Positions 9,267 to 18,041 of a DNA stretch of 64,000 nucleotides are shown piece by piece. The notes below the pieces were generated by a model. That model saw nothing but the letters and a program-made list of their open reading frames with translations, searched no databases and had not been told where the DNA came from. The translations under genes were made by a program, and so were the position numbers. The stretch's first letter is position 1. The number at the start of each line of letters is the position of its first letter. The stretch covers positions 26,850 to 90,849 of the forward strand of contig JAFLSE010000008.1 of NCBI GenBank assembly GCA_022511075.1, given 5' to 3'. The DNA comes from Prevotella sp. (lineage in GTDB: Bacteria; Bacteroidota; Bacteroidia; Bacteroidales; Bacteroidaceae).

Positions 9267-9298
9267 TTTGTGGTATTTGAGTTTTTTTAGTAATTTTG
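9267..9298 (+). promoter_or_regulatory. Promoter of the propeller/AraC regulator
   Basis: TTTG (9267-9270), 20-nt spacer, TAATTTTG (9291-9298) matches the Bacteroidetes housekeeping promoter exactly. Transcription would start near 9305, about 16 nt before the TTG start codon. This favours TTG 9321 over the internal ATG at 9369. Confidence 0.75.
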
Positions 9299-9320
9299 TA
9301 GCCAAACCAGTGAATGTAAT

Positions 9321-11681
9321 TTGTCAGGTAGTGAAATAAGTAAAAGAGCGAGGCTTCTCGTTGGTGTTATGTTGGTGTGGTTGACTGCTTTTAGTCAGCC
9401 ACTTACGCATATTAGTTACTACGACGAAGACGACGGAATGCCGCACGACCATATGACGCAGTTGTTGCAAGACGAACTTGGTTTTATGTGGTTTGCCACT
9501 TGGAACGGCTTGTGTCGCTATGACGGTTACGAGTTCTGCACATTCAAATCGCAGGCAGGCGATGGTTGCCATATGCCTACAGATCGTTTCCGCGACATTG
9601 CCCTGCGTCCTGACGGACGAATAATCTGCAAGGTTGACGATGATTTTTACCTGTTTGACACGCACACCTGCCGTTTCACTGACCTTACAGACGAACAGGC
9701 ACGGAAGGCTGCCGATGACATTATGCGCTATCGAATGAGTAAGGCGCAGAAAGAAAACGGCAAATTGGTGTCTTTTACCTACACCGACCAGCAAGGTAAC
9801 TTCTGGGCAACGTGCAAGCAAGGTGTCAGCAAGCAGACAGCAGGAAAACAGCGCACAAAACGGCTGGATATAGAACCAAGGTGCGAGGTAAAATGCTTGT
9901 TTACGGACAGTTATGGGCGTTGCTGGGTGACGACGAGAGACGATGCTGCCATTAGACTCTACTCAGGTGACAATGACAAGTTATTAGGTTACTTGGGGCG
10001 TGACGGTAAGTTGCATCAGCAATATGTGTCCTTTGGATCTTCTATTTATTGCATGTACCAGTCTGCCGACGGCACACTATGGTTAGGATCCAAGCCCGAC
10101 GGGTTGTTTCGTCTGCATGAGACCGCTGGCAATAAGTTTAAGATAGACCATATCACGAATATTCCAGGCAAGAGTGTATATAATCTGTTGGAGGATAACC
10201 TCGGTCGTTTGTGGGTGGCAACATTGGACAACGGTCTCTGTCTTACCACGGAGCCACAGGCAGAGAATCCCAGATTCGTTATTCCCAAGAACTATCCTAA
10301 GAACGTTGGGCAGAAACTGCGCTATCTGCATCTGACAAAACAAGGTGGTATGTTGGTAATTGCCGCTACCGACGGACTTATAATGTCGCATTTGGAAAAA
10401 GACGCTGATAGAATGACATTCAGCCATTACCAGCGTGACCCAGACAGTGCGGAAAGCCTGAGCAGCAGTGCTATCATGGACATTGTTGAGAATGATTATG
10501 GCAACCTTTTTGTAAGTACCGAAAGCCGGGGCGTTAATCGTATCTTGTTTACCGGTATTGTGGATGGTCGCCCTCAGCTTTCTTATCATAAATTATCCGA
10601 CGACGGTGTTATGTCGCTTACAAGTTTCGACAAAGACCGTTTGCTGATTGTCGGCGGTCATACCATCAGCATTGCCGACACGGCAGGAGTGAAGCGCACA
10701 CTTGATGCACACTATCTTAACAGCGACTATCGTTTCAGTGATGCGCGGCCCCAACGGCTCGACGGCAACCGATGGATATTCGGACTGAAAGACGGTGCTT
10801 TTATCATAAACACTTCGCAAATGTTTCAGCAGGCCTATCAGCCTAAGGTGGTGCTGACAGGCATTTCCATACAAGGGGGCATCAATAATATGGCAGTGGC
10901 ATATACAGATACTTTAGTGCTGCAGCCAAACGAGCGTAACGTTACCATACACTTTGCAGCCATCGACTATACGTCGTCCAACCGCATAAGCTATGCTTTC
11001 CGACTATTGCCCAATGAGCAATGGAACGATATAGGGCACGACCGGTCTGCCATATTGCTCGACCTGAAACCAGACACATATTGTCTTGAAATACGTTCAA
11101 CCGATGCTGACGGCATGTGGACAGACAATGTGCGGCGGCTGACAATTATCGTAAAGCCTAAATTCTGGGAGTCAACACTTGGCCAGTTGCTCATTTTTAT
11201 ACTCATTGCCGGCACATTTGCCGTGATTGTTTACACCATATTATATATAAGGCGTATCAAGAGACAGCAGCACGAAACATTGGAAGCCTATCTGGCGTTG
11301 CTTGACGAGAACAACATAAAACCGCAGGCAAGTCCCGAACCGAAAGTGAAAGCCGACGACCCAACGTTAGAGCGCGTGATGGTTTTCATAGAACAGAACA
11401 TCGGCAACAGCGACGTTAACATTGGCGATATGGCTGCCGCGGCTGCCACAAGCCGCTCTGGTCTGCAACGCAAACTGAAGCAGACAATGGGCATCACACC
11501 GCAGGAATTGATGCACGAGGCGCGCATAAAGCACGCCTGCCAACTGCTGACCAATACAGACAAGACTATTGCCGAAGTGGCATACGCCTGTGGATTTACC
11601 GACCCGAAATATTTCAGCCGTTGCTTTAAGAAGAGTATCGGGCAGTCACCAACAGAGTATAAAAATGCATCATTAGGGTAG
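9321..11681 (+). CDS. Membrane-spanning beta-propeller/Y_Y_Y sensor fused directly to an AraC DNA-binding domain (SusR/HTCS-like, no kinase)
   Basis: A 786-aa regulator expected to sense a fructan-derived sugar in the periplasm and control this locus. Order: signal segment (RARLLVGVMLVWLTAFSQ), about 550 residues of two-component propeller repeats (GLCRYDGYEF, YNLLEDNLGRLWVATLDNGL), a Y_Y_Y domain (about 520-605), one transmembrane helix (LLIFILIAGTFAVIVYTILYI, about 625-645), a short linker, then an AraC/XylS double helix-turn-helix (MAAAAATSRSGLQRKLK; VAYACGFTDPKYFSRCFKK). The histidine kinase and receiver domains of classical hybrid two-component systems are absent, so the signal must pass straight through the membrane as in SusR. 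The start is TTG at 9321, supported by a close promoter; an ATG at 9369 would shorten the signal sequence. Confidence 0.9.
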   Translation: MSGSEISKRARLLVGVMLVWLTAFSQPLTHISYYDEDDGMPHDHMTQLLQDELGFMWFATWNGLCRYDGYEFCTFKSQAGDGCHMPTDRFRDIALRPDGRIICKVDDDFYLFDTHTCRFTDLTDEQARKAADDIMRYRMSKAQKENGKLVSFTYTDQQGNFWATCKQGVSKQTAGKQRTKRLDIEPRCEVKCLFTDSYGRCWVTTRDDAAIRLYSGDNDKLLGYLGRDGKLHQQYVSFGSSIYCMYQSADGTLWLGSKPDGLFRLHETAGNKFKIDHITNIPGKSVYNLLEDNLGRLWVATLDNGLCLTTEPQAENPRFVIPKNYPKNVGQKLRYLHLTKQGGMLVIAATDGLIMSHLEKDADRMTFSHYQRDPDSAESLSSSAIMDIVENDYGNLFVSTESRGVNRILFTGIVDGRPQLSYHKLSDDGVMSLTSFDKDRLLIVGGHTISIADTAGVKRTLDAHYLNSDYRFSDARPQRLDGNRWIFGLKDGAFIINTSQMFQQAYQPKVVLTGISIQGGINNMAVAYTDTLVLQPNERNVTIHFAAIDYTSSNRISYAFRLLPNEQWNDIGHDRSAILLDLKPDTYCLEIRSTDADGMWTDNVRRLTIIVKPKFWESTLGQLLIFILIAGTFAVIVYTILYIRRIKRQQHETLEAYLALLDENNIKPQASPEPKVKADDPTLERVMVFIEQNIGNSDVNIGDMAAAAATSRSGLQRKLKQTMGITPQELMHEARIKHACQLLTNTDKTIAEVAYACGFTDPKYFSRCFKKSIGQSPTEYKNASLG

Positions 11682-11753
11682 AAAAGAGCCTGTTTGCAGC
11701 ATTTATCCACCTGTTTGATGTGTTTTTATCACCATTTCATCGATATTTTGCCG

Positions 11754-11761
11754 TATCTTTG
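11754..11761 (+). promoter_or_regulatory. Possible -7 box for the pectin esterase pair
   Basis: TATCTTTG matches TAnnTTTG and lies 40 nt upstream of the acetylesterase ATG. No TTTG at 19-21 nt upstream was found, so the promoter may be activator-dependent. Confidence 0.4.
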
Positions 11762-11801
11762 CGGCAGAATTTTATAATAACTTACTAAAACAAATCAATC
11801 G

Positions 11802-13697
11802 ATGAAAGTAAAACTATTACAAATCTTGACTGCCGCATTGGTGCTTTGCAGCATTGGAATGCAGGCAAAGAAGGTGCATACGCTCGGCGATTCGACGATG
11901 GCACCTTACGATGAGTCAGCCACCGTGACACGTGGTTGGGGAATGTATTTCGGGAACTTCCTAACTAACGGATGGACATCCATCAACTACGCAAAGGGCG
12001 GACGCGACTCGCGTGGCGGATATGAAGAACTGTGGCAGACAGCCAAGAAACAGGTTGAGGCTGGCGACTACGTGATTATTACCTTCGGACACAACGACGA
12101 GAAAAACAACGGTATGGATGGCTATGCCCTGAAAGCCTATTACGAAAGCATTGGTGATGCTGCAGCAGCGGCTGCGGTCGACTTGCGTGGTACAGTACCT
12201 TCCACCACATACAAAGAGTGGTTGGGCAAGATTGTAGATGAGGCAAAGGCTTTGGGTGCAACACCTATTATATGTTCGCCTGTATGCCGCTCTTATTTTA
12301 CTGGTGCTACTATTCGTCGCAATGGTCGTCACGACCTGGGCGATAAGTTTTCGGTGCTGACAGCCGATGGAATCAAAGAAAACCAAAGTGTACCTGCCGA
12401 CGACCACACAATGGACTACGCCTACCATTCAGAGCAACTGGCTAATGAAAAGGGCGTTGCCTTCATAGACCTTACGCAGGCAACCAAGGAACTCTATGAG
12501 AGTTATGGCAGTCAAGACAAGTGCGAGGCTCAACTCTTCGACGGAGAGGGCTCTACCCACTTCAATACAACAGGTGCGTTGCTCGTGGCACGCGAGTGTG
12601 CACGCTTAATGAAAGCGCAAGGCATTTTGGCTGACGACATCGTACTACCAACAGATATGTCTGTATCATCGGCAACGGGCGATTTTGGCTCAGCCTACAA
12701 AGGTCAGACACTTACAAAGGAGTTTACTCTGAGTGGTTTTGGCCTATCTCCAGAGGAGGGTACCGTCAGCATTACGGCTACTGATGGCATCGAACTATCG
12801 CTCAATAAAACCGACTGGCAGCCGACGCTTTCGATTAACTATACTTCTTCTACACTTATCAAGACATTCTATGCACAGATTGCATTGATGGCAGACGGCG
12901 ATTTTAGCGGAACAATCAACGTGACTCAGGGCGATAAGACGATTGAGATTCCTGTAACAGCCACGGCTGTAGTATTGGATGGCGGTGTGGAAGTGAAAGC
13001 CTACTGGCGCTTGGAGAAAGATGACAGCTATGAACTGACAGGTCCTGCTATCGTCATTCCAGAGTCATGGGAAGGAATGTATGTACAGCGTTATGCCAAT
13101 CCCAATACAAATACAACGTGGCCTGACTGGACGGGCTTTGATGCCTCGCGCAAGACGCAGCGCAATCTGTTGACAGGTGACAACTGGCCTGCCGATGAGA
13201 TTGACGACAATCCAAACCGCTACATACAGTGGGGAATAAAGCCTGCCGCAGGCACTGAACTGAAAATAGATGAGATAAGTCTCTTTGTATGTGGTTGCGG
13301 CGGCAATGGTATGTGCTCGCACATCTACTACTCTACTGATAATTTTGAGACACGCACAACAATCTTCGAGATGAAAAGTATGCCAGCCAACAATATGCAG
13401 TATGTTGAGGCTAAGCCTGTCATTTCGCTGGAAGAAGGAGAAGAACTCTTGATACGTGTATATCCTTGGTATAATGGTGCAGCATCGGGTAAGACCATAT
13501 GTCTGTCGGACCTGACTATCCACGGCATGGCGGTTGATGCCTCATCTTCAGGCATTAAGGAAATTGGCAAGACAAATATGCCAACAACTGTTTATGATTT
13601 GTCCGGGCGAAAAATCGACAACAAGAAAACCGTAAACGGTAAGTCTGTTCGCATTGTCCGCATGGGTGACGGAACTGTAAAGAAAGTTATTTACTAA
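11802..13697 (+). CDS. Secreted SGNH rhamnogalacturonan acetylesterase-like protein (CE12-type) with C-terminal sorting-like tail
   Basis: A 631-aa esterase predicted to remove acetyl groups from pectin rhamnogalacturonan. A signal peptide (about 22 aa) is followed by an SGNH catalytic domain (about 25-280): block I LGDSTMAPYD with nucleophile S31, block II AKGGRDSRGG, block III FGHNDEKNNG, and block V His about 253 in GSTHFNTTGA. The acidic residue usually three before this His (DxxH) is Gly here. Residues about 285-385 form an Ig-like domain and about 390-560 a further beta-rich region. The last about 35 residues (VYDLSGRKIDN...VKKVIY) resemble a type IX secretion sorting tail. The pectin methylesterase gene follows 19 nt later, probably co-transcribed. 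Substrate is inferred from the family and this partner. Confidence 0.88.
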   Translation: MKVKLLQILTAALVLCSIGMQAKKVHTLGDSTMAPYDESATVTRGWGMYFGNFLTNGWTSINYAKGGRDSRGGYEELWQTAKKQVEAGDYVIITFGHNDEKNNGMDGYALKAYYESIGDAAAAAAVDLRGTVPSTTYKEWLGKIVDEAKALGATPIICSPVCRSYFTGATIRRNGRHDLGDKFSVLTADGIKENQSVPADDHTMDYAYHSEQLANEKGVAFIDLTQATKELYESYGSQDKCEAQLFDGEGSTHFNTTGALLVARECARLMKAQGILADDIVLPTDMSVSSATGDFGSAYKGQTLTKEFTLSGFGLSPEEGTVSITATDGIELSLNKTDWQPTLSINYTSSTLIKTFYAQIALMADGDFSGTINVTQGDKTIEIPVTATAVVLDGGVEVKAYWRLEKDDSYELTGPAIVIPESWEGMYVQRYANPNTNTTWPDWTGFDASRKTQRNLLTGDNWPADEIDDNPNRYIQWGIKPAAGTELKIDEISLFVCGCGGNGMCSHIYYSTDNFETRTTIFEMKSMPANNMQYVEAKPVISLEEGEELLIRVYPWYNGAASGKTICLSDLTIHGMAVDASSSGIKEIGKTNMPTTVYDLSGRKIDNKKTVNGKSVRIVRMGDGTVKKVIY

Positions 13698-13716
13698 AAT
13701 TAAAAACCAAATAATT

Positions 13717-16700
13717 ATGCAAAAAACATCTTATCTAACAAGACTGCTTGTTGCGCTCTTTGCATTGCTACCGTTGACGGCGGCGGCTGACAGCGTGAAA
13801 CTGGCAGAATGGAATTTTGAGACGAGCGACGACATCGCTGTAACATGGTTCACAGCTGGAGCACCTGAAATAGCTCCTGATGAGGCTGTTGGCGACAATG
13901 CTAACTATAACCTGACAGCCTGGAGTGAGGCTCGCTATTGGCAACTTTGCACTGGCTACAACAACAAGGTGCTTCGTATTGAAAATACTACGGCAAATGA
14001 CATTACTGACTATACTGATGCAACACAGCATAATGTATATTATGAAGTGCAATTTTCAACCGTAGGGTATAAAGATATCACTGTTGATTTCGCTTGTGCA
14101 TATGGTGCCAATGCAGAGGCAACTTTAGAAGCTGTCGTTTCTACTGACGGCGGACAGACATGGTTTGATGCAGGTGCATACACTACGATGCCTAACTGGT
14201 GGCTCTATAAAGACAACACCATCACTTTGTCGGCTGCCAATAAAGAAAAGGTTATCGTACGTCTGATTGCAGGCAACGGATTTGTTTCCAACTGGAATCT
14301 TGACTATGTGAGAGTCAATGGAACAGAGGATGAAGGTTCTGTTTCGCAGACTATCGACGAAAAAGATTTCACTGCTACATGGCAATTGAAAGATACTAAC
14401 ATTCAAACCACAGCCACGACATCAAAGGATGGTTTGTTCTCGGTTGCAGGATTGTCGTGGGGCGACAAGATTGAGCCTGCAGGTCTGCGTACCGATGGAG
14501 GTGTGACTCGTCAGCAATTCCAGCCAATTGAAAAAGTTGCCGGACAAGATGAAGGTGCAGCCATTGTTTTCACGTTGAAGCCTAAGAAGGCACTGACCTT
14601 TACTCCGAAAAATCTCTCGTTCAATGCTTGTAAAGTAGGCACCAATGGCGGTGCATTTGATGTAGTAGTCATCAGTGGCGACCAGTCAACTACCGTTGGA
14701 ACTAAGATAACGCCACAATTAGCAAAGGATGCTCCCTATGTTTCGGAATATACGTTTGACTTGAGCAATATACCTGCAACAGACGATATTCTCTATGTGA
14801 AGATTTACGTTTACAATTTGGACACTAACAAACAATACGCTTTCAGCGATGTTGTGATTACTGGCGATGTTGCAGGTACACTTGAGCCTACTCCAAGCTA
14901 TACACTTAACGTGAAATTGGGTACTGAAGGTGCAGGTAAGGTGTCAACCACTCCCGTGGGCAATGAGTTTGATGAAGGTACGTATATCACTGTTTCTGCC
15001 ACCGAGAACTTCGGTTATCACTTTGCCGCTTGGACAGATGAAGAAGGCAACGAGGTGTCTACCGACAACCCATATAGTTTTGAGATTGTTGAAAACACAA
15101 CACTCATTGCCACTTATACCAAGAACAATGTCTATGCCCTGAACGTGAAACGTGAAGGTGGTGCCAATGAAAATCTGGTACAGTTCTCGCCAGTAGGCAA
15201 CTATGTGGACGGTATACACTATTATGAAGAGGGCACTGATGTGAAACTGACTGCCATTAACAATCGCATTCTGACTTTCACGGGTTGGGAAGATAACTCT
15301 ACTGATACAGAGCGTACTGTTAAAGTGAATGAGGATATGAATTTGACTGCCAGCTTCTCTGCCGCCGACTATATCGTAGGTTGGGATCTCTATTACGACC
15401 AGCCTTCTAAAGACCGTGCCGCAGATTACAAGGCAGACTCTGAAAATGCAGGTATGCTCTCACTACGCAAGGCTGATGGCACTACCAATAGTTGGCTGAC
15501 ACGTGGTATCGGCAACGGACAAGAAAACGGAAAGTATGCTGCCCGTATCTGGAAATATCTCTCTGAAGAATGGTATTTTGAGATTTCTTTCTCGTCAAAG
15601 GGGTATGAGAATCTTGTTATTTCAAGCTGCATAGGCGACGACTACAATACTTATAGTGTCAACAATGTAGAGTATAGTATTGATGGCGGACAAACATTCA
15701 CTAAGATTGGCGAGTTTAATCCTCCTGCACGCGGTTGGGACGGTCCTAAAGAATTTGCCTTGCCTGCTGATGCTAATGACCAGGATCGTGTCTATATTCG
15801 TTGGATGCCAGACCGTACCAGTCCAAAAGTTGGTGTAGAGAGTGACTACGACGGAACGTCTATTGCTGAAATATTCGTACTGGCTGATGCCACGGGTATG
15901 GCTGACGAGGAGGCTAAACTGGTAGCTTCTAATCCAGAGAATGGTGCAACAGATGTTTCTTGCAATGGCTCCATCATTCTAAACTTCGATAATAAAGTCA
16001 AGGCAGGACAGGGTTGTACTATATTGGATGGTGAGGAGATTGCTCCTATCATCAGTGGTAAGTCAGCCATTTTCAAGTACACTGGTCTGAAATATAACAC
16101 ACAATACACATTCTCTATGCCTGAAGGCGTGCTCGTCAGTCGTGGCGGAAATGCTGTAGCAAAGGCAGAAATCACCTTTACTACGATGGATCGCAAGCAG
16201 CCAGAGCCTAAACTCTATGACGCTGTGGTTGCCCAAGACGGCAGCGGTGACTATACTACCGTGCAGGCTGCCATTGATGCTGCTCCAGAGCAACGTGGAA
16301 CGCCGTGGCTTATCTTTGTCAAGAATGGTCAGTACAATGAACACGTTGACATTCCTGCCAAGAAACCTTATCTGCACATTATTGGTCAGGATCGCGACAA
16401 GACCGTAATCCTTGACGATAAACTTTGCGGTGGTGATAATGCTTTGCACGTAAGCGTAGGTGCAACTGTTGTAGTCAACGCAAACAATACATTCTTTGAA
16501 AACATCACCTTGGAAAACTCCTACGGACACGTACAGCAGGCTGGACCTCAGGCTCTGGCACTGAACACGATAGGCGACCGTATTGCATTGAACAACGTGG
16601 CACTGCTTTCTTATCAGGACACATGGATTACAACATCTACCTCAAACAACCGCCACTACATCAAGAACTCACTCATTGAGGGTGCTGTAGACTTCATTTA

Positions 16701-17526
16701 TAATAGCGGCAATGTTTATCTCGATGGCGACACTTTGGAAATAAACCGTCCTTCAGGTGGCTATATTGTAGCACCGAGTCACGCAGCTGACGTTAAATGG
16801 GGATATGTATTCCAGAACAACGTCATTCGTGCGCATCCAGGTGTCAACGTAACCGACGTATGGCTTGGTCGTCCTTGGCATAACAGTCCAAAGACTGTGT
16901 TTATCAATACGCAAACCTTCGTTAATATTCCTGCAAAGGGTTGGTATAATACTATGGGAGGTATACCCGTACTTTGGGCAGACTACAACACAGTGGATGC
17001 AGACGGTAATCCTGTAGACCTTTCACAGCGCGAAGACACCTACTTCTATACAGACTCAAACGGAAACCGTGTTGAGGGCAAGGCAAAGAACTACCTGACC
17101 GACGAGGAAGCAGCCGAATATACTATCAAGAACGTAATGAGCGGTGACGACAACTGGCAGCCCAACCTGCTGTGTGAGCCTTGCGATGCTCCTGTGGTAA
17201 CTCTCAACGACAATAAACTTCAATGGACAGCAGTTCCTTATGCTATTTGCTATGTCGTTACCTACAATGGTGAGGTGATTGGTTTTACCACGGAAACTTC
17301 TTTCGATGCTAATGCAGGTAGCGATGCACAATACACTGTGCAGGCAGTAAATGAATTTGGTGGACTGAGTGCTAAGGCACGTCCAGGTGAAGCCACGGCG
17401 ATAGGCGCTCCGTCAGCATCAATCGGTACACAGTCATCAGTTTATCACGACTTGCAAGGTCGTCGTGTAATCAATCCTTCAAAGGGCGTTTATATTGTTA
17501 ATGGTAAGAAGGTCGTGATTAAATAA
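13717..17526 (+). CDS. Large multidomain secreted pectin methylesterase (CE8)
   Basis: A 1269-aa enzyme that would de-methylesterify homogalacturonan. After a signal peptide (about 24 aa) come two beta-sandwich modules (about 25-205 and 215-395) and two InlB/Listeria-Bacteroides-type repeats (about 398-470 and 472-550; GYHFAAWTDEEGN, FTGWEDNSTD). A third beta module (about 555-730) and an SbsA-like Ig domain (about 735-830, NPENGATDVSCNGS) lead to the CE8 beta-helix (about 840-1150). Family residues are visible: QDTW (D968), GAVDFIYN (D992) and LGRPW. The spacing between the two Asp is 24, three more than in well-known plant and Erwinia enzymes. A fibronectin-like domain and a tail (DLQGRRV...KGVYIVNGKKVVIK) resembling a T9SS sorting signal end the protein. 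Confidence 0.93.
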   Translation: MQKTSYLTRLLVALFALLPLTAAADSVKLAEWNFETSDDIAVTWFTAGAPEIAPDEAVGDNANYNLTAWSEARYWQLCTGYNNKVLRIENTTANDITDYTDATQHNVYYEVQFSTVGYKDITVDFACAYGANAEATLEAVVSTDGGQTWFDAGAYTTMPNWWLYKDNTITLSAANKEKVIVRLIAGNGFVSNWNLDYVRVNGTEDEGSVSQTIDEKDFTATWQLKDTNIQTTATTSKDGLFSVAGLSWGDKIEPAGLRTDGGVTRQQFQPIEKVAGQDEGAAIVFTLKPKKALTFTPKNLSFNACKVGTNGGAFDVVVISGDQSTTVGTKITPQLAKDAPYVSEYTFDLSNIPATDDILYVKIYVYNLDTNKQYAFSDVVITGDVAGTLEPTPSYTLNVKLGTEGAGKVSTTPVGNEFDEGTYITVSATENFGYHFAAWTDEEGNEVSTDNPYSFEIVENTTLIATYTKNNVYALNVKREGGANENLVQFSPVGNYVDGIHYYEEGTDVKLTAINNRILTFTGWEDNSTDTERTVKVNEDMNLTASFSAADYIVGWDLYYDQPSKDRAADYKADSENAGMLSLRKADGTTNSWLTRGIGNGQENGKYAARIWKYLSEEWYFEISFSSKGYENLVISSCIGDDYNTYSVNNVEYSIDGGQTFTKIGEFNPPARGWDGPKEFALPADANDQDRVYIRWMPDRTSPKVGVESDYDGTSIAEIFVLADATGMADEEAKLVASNPENGATDVSCNGSIILNFDNKVKAGQGCTILDGEEIAPIISGKSAIFKYTGLKYNTQYTFSMPEGVLVSRGGNAVAKAEITFTTMDRKQPEPKLYDAVVAQDGSGDYTTVQAAIDAAPEQRGTPWLIFVKNGQYNEHVDIPAKKPYLHIIGQDRDKTVILDDKLCGGDNALHVSVGATVVVNANNTFFENITLENSYGHVQQAGPQALALNTIGDRIALNNVALLSYQDTWITTSTSNNRHYIKNSLIEGAVDFIYNSGNVYLDGDTLEINRPSGGYIVAPSHAADVKWGYVFQNNVIRAHPGVNVTDVWLGRPWHNSPKTVFINTQTFVNIPAKGWYNTMGGIPVLWADYNTVDADGNPVDLSQREDTYFYTDSNGNRVEGKAKNYLTDEEAAEYTIKNVMSGDDNWQPNLLCEPCDAPVVTLNDNKLQWTAVPYAICYVVTYNGEVIGFTTETSFDANAGSDAQYTVQAVNEFGGLSAKARPGEATAIGAPSASIGTQSSVYHDLQGRRVINPSKGVYIVNGKKVVIK

Positions 17527-17562
17527 AAAAGTTTGGTTTATTTATAAGAAAGTTTAGCATTC

Positions 17563-17600
17563 AACGCCTTCCGTAATGGGAGGGCGTTGTTTGTTTTTTC
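17563..17600 (+). terminator. Terminator after pectin methylesterase
   Basis: AACGCCTTCC pairs with GGGAGGGCGTT (with G-T pairs) and is followed by a T-rich run (GTTTGTTTTTT), 37 nt after the stop codon. Confidence 0.75.
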
Positions 17601-17841
17601 TGTGTATTCGTTGAGTTTCAATGTACATGTACCTTTGATATCATAGTCTTGTGGAAAGTCGGCTGTTGATGGGTGGTCGGTAGTTGCTTGCCAATCCAGT
17701 CGGTCATAATAATATCCCAATTATCCGTTATGTACGTTCAAGTGGCGGTTTCAAAAAGAACAAAGGAGAAAAAGGAAAAGCAAATAGGTATAAAGATACG
17801 GACTTATAGGTATCTTTGATTTTTGGCGCACGTGCGAACAT

Positions 17842-17907
17842 CTTGCAGCGTGCGGTGCAAAGTCTTGCGGCGTTCGGTGAAAAACCTTGCAGCGGCCGCT
17901 GCAAGCT
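17842..17907. repeat. Three tandem 22-bp palindromic units
   Basis: Units beginning CTTGC start at 17842, 17864 and 17886. Unit 3 is a perfect 20-bp palindrome, CTTGCAGCGGCCGCTGCAAG. Units 1 and 2 are imperfect versions (TTGCAGCGTGCGGTGCAA and a more diverged one). There are no spacers, so it is not a CRISPR array. Confidence 0.75.
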
Positions 17908-17955
17908 TGTTTTCTTAAAAGTTACCTTTCAATGGTAGGTAACGTTTATTTAATG

Positions 17956-17987
17956 CAAAGGTACAAAATAAATAGGCAAAATGCAAG
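17956..17987 (-). promoter_or_regulatory. Orphan minus-strand promoter match
   Basis: On the minus strand, CTTG-N20-TACCTTTG (3 of 4 and a perfect -7 box). Transcription would run leftward from about 17949 through the three 22-bp palindromes, with no convincing ORF downstream. Confidence 0.45.
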
Positions 17988-18041
17988 AGTTCCGAAAATT
18001 TTTTGTGAAAGAGAAGGTATAAATGTATTGCGGACCCGATG

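Larger units (their letters stand above)
17527..18041. other. 515-nt gene-free region with terminator, tandem palindromes and orphan promoter
   Basis: It holds the terminator of the pectin esterase unit (17563-17600), a minus-strand 60-aa TTG-start frame that I do not accept as a gene, three 22-bp GC-rich palindromic units (17842-17907), an inverted repeat GTTACCT/AGGTAAC, and a good minus-strand promoter match (17956-17987). No convincing protein gene was seen. Confidence 0.7.

Noticed and set aside
17538-17720. 60-aa minus-strand ORF next to the pectin esterase terminator
   Set aside because: TTG start, stop codon directly upstream, end inside the terminator hairpin. At best a gene remnant.
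17842-17907. CRISPR array
   Set aside because: Units are adjacent palindromes with no unique spacers and no cas genes are present.
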